A DNA stretch of 64,000 bases, from NCBI GenBank assembly GCA_963701015.1, contig OY969556.1, positions 3,720,001-3,784,000 on the forward strand. The letters are read 5' to 3'. Both the position numbers and the translations under genes were made by a program. Source of the DNA: MFD09286-c1 sp963701015. Lineage in GTDB: Bacteria; Bacteroidota; Bacteroidia; Bacteroidales; DTGW01. A model generated the notes under the pieces. It had not been told where the DNA came from and searched no databases. It worked only from the letters and a program-made list of their open reading frames with translations. Of the stretch, positions 1 through 7,595 are shown in pieces (the stretch's first letter is position 1; every line of letters begins with the position of its first letter).

Positions 1-29
1 AGTTAATAGCAAGAAGTAAATGAAATTTT

Positions 30-827
30 ATGGCAATAAATAACATAATTTATAAGAATACTAAAATTCGTTTTAGTGAAAATGGAAATGGAAAATGTGT
101 GGTTTTGTTGCATGGATATTTGGAATCACTTGAAATTTGGAATGGCTTTACCGATGAGCTTGCTAAAAAATTCAAGGTTATAGTAATAGATTTGCCCGGC
201 CATGGTGATTCAGAAACTTTTGACGGAAGCGCTTCGGTTGAACAAATGGCTGAAGCTGTTAAAGCAGTTTTAGATAGTTTGAAAATTGAAAAATCAGTTA
301 TTATTGGGCATTCAATGGGTGGATACGCCATGCTTGCTTTTGCCGAAAGTTGGCCTGAAAGAGTTGCCGGAATTGGGTTATTTCACAGTATAACTTGGGC
401 TGATTTACCCGAAAAACGAGAATCGCGCGATAGAGAAATAGAATTGGTAAAGCAAGGCAAGAAAAATCTGATTTACAATGTAAATGTCCCAAAAGGATTT
501 GCCGATGATAATTTAGAAAAATTTAAAAAGGAAGTTGAATGGGCTAAAATAATTGCATCAAAAACGTCGGATGAAGGAATAATTGCAGCATTAAATGCAA
601 TGAAAGCAAGACCGGACAGAACTAAATTACTTGAAAAAATTGACGTACCTGTATTTTTTGCGATTGGTAAAAAAGACAATTATATTCCCGTGGAAAAAAT
701 AATGGCATTAACTGTTTTGCCAAAGCAGAAATATATTTCTGTTTTCGAAAACAGCGGGCATATGGGATTTATTGAAGAAGAGAATTTTGCTGTTGATGAA
801 ATGGAACAATTTTTATTAATGTGCTAA
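30..827 (+). CDS. alpha/beta-fold hydrolase
   Basis: A 265-residue cytoplasmic protein with a complete alpha/beta hydrolase fold of the small esterase type. Seen directly: the oxyanion-loop motif HGYLES at about residues 28-33, the nucleophile elbow GHSMGG with the serine at about residue 95, and the C-terminal NSGHMGF carrying the likely catalytic histidine. There is no signal peptide or membrane segment. The family cleaves esters, lactones or C-C bonds of small molecules, and the sequence does not reveal the substrate. It stands alone, facing the end of the leftward yebC gene. The ATG at 30 gives the expected family length. Confidence 0.9.
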   Translation: MAINNIIYKNTKIRFSENGNGKCVVLLHGYLESLEIWNGFTDELAKKFKVIVIDLPGHGDSETFDGSASVEQMAEAVKAVLDSLKIEKSVIIGHSMGGYAMLAFAESWPERVAGIGLFHSITWADLPEKRESRDREIELVKQGKKNLIYNVNVPKGFADDNLEKFKKEVEWAKIIASKTSDEGIIAALNAMKARPDRTKLLEKIDVPVFFAIGKKDNYIPVEKIMALTVLPKQKYISVFENSGHMGFIEEENFAVDEMEQFLLMC

Positions 828-909
828 TCGTTACCAGTCAATTAATTTAAGTTATAATATTTTGTATTCCGCTGGCAAATTGGCACATTGAATAATTAGT
901 ACATTATAT

Positions 910-1651
910 TTATTCAATTGCATTCATTATTTCATCTGTCATTTCTAGATTATGAAAAACGTTTTGAACATCTTCGTCTTCTTCAAAATCTTCGACAATT
1001 CTCAATAGTTTTTTAGCAGTATCAGTATCAATTTTTTTATAATCATTTGGTATTCGCTGTAATTCTGCATTTTGTGCCTCAATTTTCATTTCTTCTAATT
1101 TCTTTCGCACTTGTCCGAAGTTTTCAAATGAACATGTAAGAACAAAAACATCCCCGTCATCCTCAACTTCATCAACACCAGCATCAATTATTTCCAATTG
1201 AAATTCATCAGGGTCAAATTTTCCTTTGGGCACAGTTATCACACCTTTACGTTCAAACAAAAAACTAAGTGATCCGTTGGTACCTAAACTACCACCCTTT
1301 TTGTTAAAAATAGAACGGATATTACTGACAGTTCTATTATTATTATCAGTTAAACATTCAATAAAAATTGCAACACCATCAGGTCCCATAACCTTCGAAA
1401 GTAACTTCATTTAAATTTGCCCCTTCACTGCTCGCTTTATTAATGGCACGTGTAACATTATCTTTTGGCATATTAACGCCTTTGGCATTTTGAATAGCCA
1501 AACGTAACCGTGGATTACCTTCTTCACTGGCTCCACCTTCCTTAACCGCTACTTGAATTTCTTTAACTATACGAGAAAATATTTTCGAACGTTTTGCATC
1601 CGATGCGCCTTTTGCCCTTTTAATTTTCGACCACTTACTGTGCCCTGACAT
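910..1651 (-). pseudogene. yebC: YebC/PmpR-family protein, frameshifted
   Basis: The two halves form one YebC/TACO1-family protein of about 246 residues. The N-terminal half (1651 to about 1388) begins MSGHSKWSKIKRAKGASDAK, the family signature. The C-terminal half (about 1387 to 910) continues with GPDGVAIFIECLTDNNNRT. The family reads EGYGPGGVA across the join, whereas here the first frame runs EGYGT and stops. One extra base in the CCC run at 1385-1387 (plus strand) accounts for the break. YebC proteins assist ribosomes at polyproline stretches or act as DNA-binding regulators. The gene is normally intact in bacteria and the rest looks well conserved, so a base-call error is at least as likely as true loss. 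Confidence 0.88.
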
Positions 1652-1692
1652 ATTGATTATGAATTATTTGAAACTTGATTTATTGTTTGTGG

Positions 1693-1700
1693 CAAACTTA
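1693..1700 (-). promoter_or_regulatory. candidate -7 element for yebC
   Basis: Read on the minus strand this is TAAGTTTG, matching the Bacteroidetes -7 consensus TAnnTTTG. It lies 41 bases upstream of the yebC ATG. I saw no convincing -33 element, so the call rests on one motif and its position. Confidence 0.35.
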
Positions 1701-1880
1701 ATTTAAATTTTTAAATATTTACTTTATCAGGTATAAAAATATATTTCGTTGCAAAAACAAAAGTTGTGTTAGATAAATATATTTTATTATATTGTTGAGT
1801 AAGTGGGACATAATTTTATATTTTATTCAAATTATTACCAAATAAAATTTTTGACATTAAAATTTTTCAAAATAAAATGA

Positions 1881-1908
1881 TTTGGAATTAATCAAATTAG
1901 TATTTTTG
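1881..1908 (+). promoter_or_regulatory. candidate promoter for the outer-membrane protein pair
   Basis: TTTG at 1881-1884 and TATTTTTG at 1901-1908 fit the -33 and -7 elements of Bacteroidetes primary sigma promoters. The implied start near 1915 would give a leader of about 70 bases before the ATG at 1988. The rest of the 1652-1987 gap is AT-rich and holds nothing else I recognise. Confidence 0.4.
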
Positions 1909-1987
1909 ATAATCAAAACTGTAATAAATTATTAATCAACCAATTTAAACGCTTACGTATTTAGAAATTCAAACAAGGCTAAAATTT

Positions 1988-2722
1988 ATGAAAAAAAAGA
2001 ACCTATTAAAAATTGCATTGTCCTTAATATTCGCCGTATTTGCGTTAGTAAATACTCAGGCGCAGCAGGATGATAAACCATTAACCTATGGTTTTAGAAT
2101 TGGGACTAACTCTTCGGGCTTTACCCAAAACTATGAAGTATTTACATTAAGCAAACTTGGTTTTACCGGAGGTGGATTTATTGAATATCAACCCATTAAA
2201 ATGGCAGGTATTTCAATTGAAGTAAATTATTCGCAAAAAGGCGCTTATCATTTCGACCCTAATTTTATTTATACCCCAGCTGAATTATCTAATGGCACAA
2301 ACAAAGTTTATTCAGATATTACATTGCAAACAGTTAACATTCCTTTGTTATTTAATTTCAGACCATTGACCGATGGTAACATTACCCCGGTATTTACACT
2401 TGGGTTTGCATTCGATTATATTCTTTCAGCATCGTCTAATAATTGGGTAAGCATAACTGATGCAAATAACTTTACCTATACTTTGCCGACTACTAATAAA
2501 GAAGATGTAAGTAGCCGATTTCAAAGTTATAATTTTGGGCCTGTTGGAGGCTTAGGAATTGATTTTACTGAAAAGCAAATAAAATATTCTATTGGATTAA
2601 GATATAGTTTAGGTTTAAATGATATTGATAATTCGGCTTATTTAAATAATGTAACATCAAATTATTATCGATTCCATTTTTCATCAAATACTCTTTCAGT
2701 ACTCATAGGAATTGGATTTTAA
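1988..2722 (+). CDS. outer-membrane beta-barrel (PorT-like) protein
   Basis: A 244-residue exported protein. Residues 1-26 form a signal peptide (KKK followed by a hydrophobic core, with likely cleavage after NTQA). The remainder is alternating aromatic/polar strands typical of an eight-stranded outer-membrane barrel, with a terminal strand ending in LIGIGF. It resembles the PorT/OmpW-like barrels that are abundant in Bacteroidota and whose individual roles are mostly unknown. It lies 35 bases ahead of the lipoprotein at 2758 on the same strand, so the two are probably co-transcribed. No function is assigned. Confidence 0.75.
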   Translation: MKKKNLLKIALSLIFAVFALVNTQAQQDDKPLTYGFRIGTNSSGFTQNYEVFTLSKLGFTGGGFIEYQPIKMAGISIEVNYSQKGAYHFDPNFIYTPAELSNGTNKVYSDITLQTVNIPLLFNFRPLTDGNITPVFTLGFAFDYILSASSNNWVSITDANNFTYTLPTTNKEDVSSRFQSYNFGPVGGLGIDFTEKQIKYSIGLRYSLGLNDIDNSAYLNNVTSNYYRFHFSSNTLSVLIGIGF

Positions 2723-2757
2723 AATAAAATTAAAAATAAATACAAAACTAAGAAATT

Positions 2758-4800
2758 ATGAAAAAATTAAAAATCTCGATTGCTTTATTAATGGGAATTA
2801 TAGTAAGTTTCCAATTTACTTCCTGTAAAAAGGATAATTTTACAGAGAAGGATGCAATGAACCTCCAAAATAACTTAAATTCAAAAACTACCCTTCTGAA
2901 TGACTCAATAACCAGAAGTAGTTTAAGAATAACTTATTCAGTTAACCTCGTTGATGCTTCGGTTTCAACACTAAAATCAACAAAATCTATTAATGTAATT
3001 TCAGGAGCTGTAATACGTCTAACACAAAATAGTCAGGTATATACAATTACAACTGATTCAACCGGTATAGCAGTATTTGATTCGTTAAAAGTTGGTTCTG
3101 CAACGGTTAATGTTAATTTAAGTGGTTATTCAGTAGTGAATTATGTTGTGAACTTTGCAAATGGATCATTTTCATCTGGTGTTGCTGGTGGACATCAGTT
3201 TGCCAATATTATACCTTTAATCCCAATCTCTGGAAGTTCAATGGGAACTATAAAAGGTTTAGTAACTTGTGAATCAGATTTAACTAATCTTTTACCAGAT
3301 GCTGTTCCAACCGGAACTAAAATTATCGCAATACCTTCAGTTAATTCGGCTGCATTTATAACACCCAATAACACAAACTTAATTACGAATATCAGTTATG
3401 ACAATTTAGCATTAACAACTACAACTGATGCCAACGGAAATTATTCTTTATCGGTACCAGCAACATTAAATGGATTATCTTATACAATTACAGTTGCCGA
3501 TTTTACTACAAATCAACAATTATTAGTAAATACTTTAGATTATAGAGATACAACCGGAGTGGTTACTATACCAGCAACATTTGGATCAAATATTACAAAT
3601 GCCTTTGTTACATCAATACCATCAGTTACTTCAGCATATGTAACAATAAGTGCACCTGATTATACTTATACTCCAGCTGTTGCAACTTCAGTTTTGGGTG
3701 ATGGAAATGGTATTGACAATATTCAATTGACAAATTCAGGAGGAAAATATACTGCTGGTAAAACTTTTTCCATGCCTATAGATACTCCTTATTTTTCCGG
3801 AACAGCTACTTCTTCAGCTGGTTCTGCAACTTTTACAATTAATAGTTATGGTCAGGTAAGTGGAATTTCGGTGAGCAGTGGTAGTAATTATCTAGCATCC
3901 GTTGATAATTCTTCAATTTCAATTCCTTATTTTTTACAGGAAGGTACATTTTCTGTAGATACTGGTAATAATAATGGAGCAATTGTTAGCACATCAATAA
4001 TTTTAAGTGGAAAATACTTTATAAATGATCCTTCGCAAATAACCATTATAAATGTTAGTGGTAATGGTTCCGGAGCATTGCTTACGCCAAACTTTAGTTA
4101 TACAGGATCCTACTACCAACTAACGAGTATTAGCATTAATAAAGGAGGTATCGGATATGCTAAAAATCAAAAATTTATTGTACGTGTTAATTCAAGCTTA
4201 AGTAACCAGGCAACAGGAACAATTCATTTACAAACAGGCGTTGTTTCAGCAATACAAGTATCTAATCAAGGAGTTAATTATATCTCTGGAAAAGTTAATG
4301 TTGTAATTAGTCCCCCAAAAAATGGAGGTACACAAGCTACTGCGACGGCTACTGTTAGCAATGGAAAAATTACTTCTATAAATGTTACAAGTAGTGGTAG
4401 TGGGTATTCGTCAGCACCCTCTGTTAATGTAATAAGTACAATAGTAAAAATTCAAGCAAAAGCAAATGCAACTATTGATAATGGAGGATCTCCTCACAAT
4501 GGAAATGTAACAAGTATAACGGTTACAACAGCTGGTCAGGGATATCTAAGTGCTCCAACAGTTACAATTATTCCTTCTATTCCTGGTTTTGGTTCAGGAG
4601 CAACAGCAATTGCTTCTATTGATGCAACCTCAGCCGTGAGTGGAATTACAATCACCAATACCGGAAGTAAATATTTAGGAGCTAATAATCCTGTATCAAG
4701 TTATGGAGCTTCAACTGTTTCACAAACAGTTCAAGGATCAGGAACTGCAGTTATTAATATTAAACTTGGAACAGGTTTGCGAACCTTACCAAATAATTAA
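2758..4800 (+). CDS. repeat-rich lipoprotein of unknown function
   Basis: A 680-residue predicted lipoprotein with the lipobox FTSCKK and the acylated cysteine at about residue 23. Residues of about 55-150 look like a carboxypeptidase-regulatory-like beta domain. From about residue 315 to 660 there are roughly eight copies of a 40-60-residue unit with a core like GxGYxxAPxVxI; GSGYSSAPSVNVI and GQGYLSAPTVTII are the clearest. Such units are seen in large surface proteins of Bacteroidota and probably form stacked beta structures. Low charge and high Ser/Thr/Asn/Gly content fit an extracellular location. It follows the barrel gene at 1988, which may be its partner. The function is unknown and an adhesin or structural role is a guess. 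Confidence 0.7.
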   Translation: MKKLKISIALLMGIIVSFQFTSCKKDNFTEKDAMNLQNNLNSKTTLLNDSITRSSLRITYSVNLVDASVSTLKSTKSINVISGAVIRLTQNSQVYTITTDSTGIAVFDSLKVGSATVNVNLSGYSVVNYVVNFANGSFSSGVAGGHQFANIIPLIPISGSSMGTIKGLVTCESDLTNLLPDAVPTGTKIIAIPSVNSAAFITPNNTNLITNISYDNLALTTTTDANGNYSLSVPATLNGLSYTITVADFTTNQQLLVNTLDYRDTTGVVTIPATFGSNITNAFVTSIPSVTSAYVTISAPDYTYTPAVATSVLGDGNGIDNIQLTNSGGKYTAGKTFSMPIDTPYFSGTATSSAGSATFTINSYGQVSGISVSSGSNYLASVDNSSISIPYFLQEGTFSVDTGNNNGAIVSTSIILSGKYFINDPSQITIINVSGNGSGALLTPNFSYTGSYYQLTSISINKGGIGYAKNQKFIVRVNSSLSNQATGTIHLQTGVVSAIQVSNQGVNYISGKVNVVISPPKNGGTQATATATVSNGKITSINVTSSGSGYSSAPSVNVISTIVKIQAKANATIDNGGSPHNGNVTSITVTTAGQGYLSAPTVTIIPSIPGFGSGATAIASIDATSAVSGITITNTGSKYLGANNPVSSYGASTVSQTVQGSGTAVINIKLGTGLRTLPNN

Positions 4801-4814
4801 TTTCAAATTTTTGG

Positions 4815-4858
4815 ATAAAAAAGAAGCCGTCTCAATTTTACTTTTGAGACGGCCTCTT
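4815..4858. terminator. bidirectional terminator nearly identical to the IS left end
   Basis: A perfect stem (GCCGTCTCAA against TTGAGACGGC, flanked by GAA/CTC bases) with A-rich and T-rich flanks sits between the convergent genes ending at 4800 and 4889, so it can terminate both. Read on the minus strand, bases 4858 to about 4815 match the left end of the insertion sequence at 31624 and 46959, with the first 23 bases identical and only a few changes over about 40. It is either a relic IS end or a host terminator of the type the element copied. Confidence 0.85.
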
Positions 4859-4888
4859 CATTTATTAGGTTATTAAATGTTCTTTATA

Positions 4889-6031
4889 TCAATTGTGATT
4901 TACAGTTTCAATAATACTATAAAATGCAGGTTTTGGTTTGCAATTACGGTCGAATAACAAAGGATAATTAGTTCTGCCTTTTATAGGCCAATCATTTAAC
5001 CATGATTGTTTATCATATATTCCCCAAAAAGTTACCCTACTAACATCTACTTTATATTTAAGAAAAACTTTAAAAATATCAGCATACCTGGTGGCAAGTT
5101 TTTTCTGCATAGAATCTGGCAATGAATTGGGGTAAGGATTGTATTTTTTATTCATCGTAAATTGATCGGAAACTTCGGCCCCTGAATAATTATCTGGTCG
5201 AGGAAGAACATTTATATCAAATTCAGTAAACATAACTTTCACCCCTAATGCTGAAAATTCCCTTATACTCGAATCAATTACATCGGTACTGGGAAAATCG
5301 AGATGCCAATGTGCCTGAATACCAACACCATCAATTCTTATTCCTTTTGATTGTAAATCTTTTATTATTTTAATTGTACCTAATCGTTTTGCTGGCATTT
5401 CGTTGTTAAAATCATTATAGAAAAGCAAAGCATTTGGGTCAGCTTCGTGAGCATATTCAAAAGCCTTTTCAATATAATCATCTCCAATAATTTCAAGCCA
5501 TTTTGACTTACGAAGTTCGCCATTTTCCTCCAAGGCTTCATTTACAACATCCCAACCATTAACTTTACCTTTATATCGACCAACAACAGTAAAAATATGA
5601 TTATGCAATCTTTTCAAAAGTGTATCTCTGCTGACTTGTTTTCCCATGTTGTCTTCAAAAATCCATTTTGGGATTTGCTGATGCCATAATAAAGTATGCC
5701 CAACAATGAACATGTGGTTTCTAAGACCGAAAGCAACAAAACTATCCGCTTGTGTAAAGGTATATTCGTTTTGTTTGGGATGAATTGAGTCCCACTTCAT
5801 AGCATTTTCGGATGTTATAGCATTAAACTGGTCAGTAACAAATTGCATTATTTTAGGTTCTTTCCCAAGAATTTCATTTCCTGTCAAAGCTGTTCCAATA
5901 TAAAAATCATCTTTAAATACTTCCTTTAATACTGGTATGTTGTGACTGCATGAAATAAATAAAATACATGTAATTGTTATAATCAAGATGACAGAAATAT
6001 TTTTAATGTAGTGTGAAAAAATTTTCATCAT
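4889..6031 (-). CDS. GH10 endo-1,4-beta-xylanase, lipoprotein
   Basis: Endo-beta-1,4-xylanase of glycoside hydrolase family 10, a retaining TIM-barrel enzyme that cuts xylan internally. Seen directly: SENAMKWDSIHP, GHTLLWHQQIP, WDVVNEAL (acid/base Glu, about residue 165) and KVMFTEFDIN (nucleophile Glu, about residue 270). A longer frame opens at 6088, but the MM pair at 6031/6028 directly precedes a signal sequence with lipobox LFISC, so I start there, giving 380 residues. The short upstream extension would also overlap the symporter gene. As a lipoprotein without extra modules it probably acts on the periplasmic face or cell surface. It is the last gene of the leftward polysaccharide cluster. 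Confidence 0.95.
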   Translation of the reverse strand: MMKIFSHYIKNISVILIITITCILFISCSHNIPVLKEVFKDDFYIGTALTGNEILGKEPKIMQFVTDQFNAITSENAMKWDSIHPKQNEYTFTQADSFVAFGLRNHMFIVGHTLLWHQQIPKWIFEDNMGKQVSRDTLLKRLHNHIFTVVGRYKGKVNGWDVVNEALEENGELRKSKWLEIIGDDYIEKAFEYAHEADPNALLFYNDFNNEMPAKRLGTIKIIKDLQSKGIRIDGVGIQAHWHLDFPSTDVIDSSIREFSALGVKVMFTEFDINVLPRPDNYSGAEVSDQFTMNKKYNPYPNSLPDSMQKKLATRYADIFKVFLKYKVDVSRVTFWGIYDKQSWLNDWPIKGRTNYPLLFDRNCKPKPAFYSIIETVNHN

Positions 6032-6062
6032 ATAAATTTTAAGAAATAAAAACTGGATATAA

Positions 6063-7502
6063 TTAATTATAGTTCTTTCTTCTTTCACTCAATTCGTCTT
6101 GCATTTGAAGTTCCATGCTTCTGGTAATTTTATAAAAGAAAAGGGTAATTATAACAATTCCAAGAGCAATTGCAGGATATATACTTGAAGATAAACGAAT
6201 TCCAATTAATGCCAATGGTGTTTGAACCTGATTTGCCACATATCCATATAATGAAAGCAACATACCACCTAAAGAACCTCCAATCGCTAGTCCAACTTTT
6301 AATCCAATAACAATTCCGGCAAATACAATTGCTGTTGATCTTCTGTTATATTTCCATTCAGAATAATCAGCTACATCGGCCATCATTGCCCAAGGTAAAG
6401 GCATAGTAATTCCCCATGCAAAGTTGAAAAGTATCTGAAGGACAAGTGTTAGAATTATACCACTTGGTGGGATAGCAATAAATAATGCTGTTGATATTAA
6501 AGCAAGAAAAAGTCCGGTAATAAATACATCTCTTTTTCCAAATTTAATTGCAAATTTATTGGATATTAAAATACCCACAATTGCGACCAATTGACCAATA
6601 ATATTCATAACACTAAATGCGCTATCAGCTACACTGGCATTTTTACCCACAAAACCGAGTAAGCCTAATAAACCAAATGTTCCTTTGTTAAAGACTAACA
6701 TAAAAGAGTTCATACTATCAGCATCAAGATAATACCTGAAGAAATAAAGTAAATTGCCATTTCTGATAGCTAAAAAAATAAACATCATAACAAAAAGGAT
6801 AAACATAACCACCCATGGCCTGTTTTTAAACAAAGTTAATACATCCTCTTTTAATGAGGATTGTTGTTTTGGATCGGGTTTAACTCTTTCCTTAGTTGTT
6901 AAAAATGTTATTAAGAAAAATGCTACTGCTAAAACTGCAAATATTCCCATGGTAATTGCATAACCTTTTGAACTATCGCCTTTACCAAAATGATTTACCA
7001 TTGGAAGGGCAAATCCTTGAATTGCTATTGTTGCCAAACAAACTAATACAAACCGATAGGAGAAAAGACTGTTGCGTTGTTTCATATCTCCTGTAATTAC
7101 ACCACTTAATGCCGAATAAGGAATATTATTCATGGAATAAATGGTCATTAAAAGGATATAGGTTATAAAAGCATAAACAAGTTTACCTGAAGCCGTAAAG
7201 TTTGGTGTTATAAAAGCTAAAAAACCAAAAATACCAAATGGAATAGCTGTCCAAAGAATCCAGGGACGAAATTTACCCCAACGTGTATCAGTTCTATCGG
7301 CAATTGCACCCATTATAGGATCGGCCACAGCACCCCATAAACGGGCAACTAGAAATAGTATTGCTGCTGCACCTGCAGTAATTCCAAATGTATCGGTATA
7401 AAAACTTAATTGCAATAGCATTAAGGTTTGGAAGATAAAATTGGCAGCACTATCGCCTAAGCCAAAACCTATCTTCTCTTTAACTGAAAGTTTTGATTGC
7501 AT
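6063..7502 (-). CDS. GPH-family sugar:cation symporter
   Basis: A 479-residue membrane protein with about twelve hydrophobic segments and features of the glycoside-pentoside-hexuronide:cation symporter family (MelB/XynP type). These include KIGFGLGDSAANFIFQ near the start, the loop DPIMGAIADRTDTRWGKFRP at about 60-80, and WAMMADVADYSEWKYNRRS at about 375-390. Such carriers move oligosaccharides or glycosides across the inner membrane with Na+ or H+. Lying between two GH10 xylanase genes, it is the likely importer of xylo- or related oligosaccharides released in the periplasm, feeding the cytoplasmic GH94 enzymes. The exact sugar is inferred from context only. Confidence 0.9.
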   Translation of the reverse strand: MQSKLSVKEKIGFGLGDSAANFIFQTLMLLQLSFYTDTFGITAGAAAILFLVARLWGAVADPIMGAIADRTDTRWGKFRPWILWTAIPFGIFGFLAFITPNFTASGKLVYAFITYILLMTIYSMNNIPYSALSGVITGDMKQRNSLFSYRFVLVCLATIAIQGFALPMVNHFGKGDSSKGYAITMGIFAVLAVAFFLITFLTTKERVKPDPKQQSSLKEDVLTLFKNRPWVVMFILFVMMFIFLAIRNGNLLYFFRYYLDADSMNSFMLVFNKGTFGLLGLLGFVGKNASVADSAFSVMNIIGQLVAIVGILISNKFAIKFGKRDVFITGLFLALISTALFIAIPPSGIILTLVLQILFNFAWGITMPLPWAMMADVADYSEWKYNRRSTAIVFAGIVIGLKVGLAIGGSLGGMLLSLYGYVANQVQTPLALIGIRLSSSIYPAIALGIVIITLFFYKITRSMELQMQDELSERRKNYN

Positions 7503-7560
7503 AAAATTTTCCCTTTATTTAGTTAGTTTAGTTATATTCTGTATTTATTCAAAATGTAAA

Positions 7561-7591
7561 AATGGGAATATTTTAATTAAATATTCCCATT
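7561..7591 (-). terminator. terminator after the large GH10 gene
   Basis: A perfect 13-bp inverted repeat (AATGGGAATATTT and its complement, loop TAATT) starts 5 bases beyond the stop codon at 7596 and is followed on the minus strand by a T-rich run. It may reduce transcription into the downstream symporter gene. Confidence 0.7.
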
Positions 7592-7595
7592 CATA

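Noticed and set aside
1379..1400. Programmed frameshifting in yebC
   Set aside because: No slippery heptamer or downstream structure is visible, and yebC is not known to use recoding. A single extra base explains the break more simply.
4889..6088. Longer start of the GH10 lipoprotein at 6088
   Set aside because: The extra 19 residues precede a complete lipoprotein signal and would overlap the symporter gene. The MM at 6031/6028 is the natural start.
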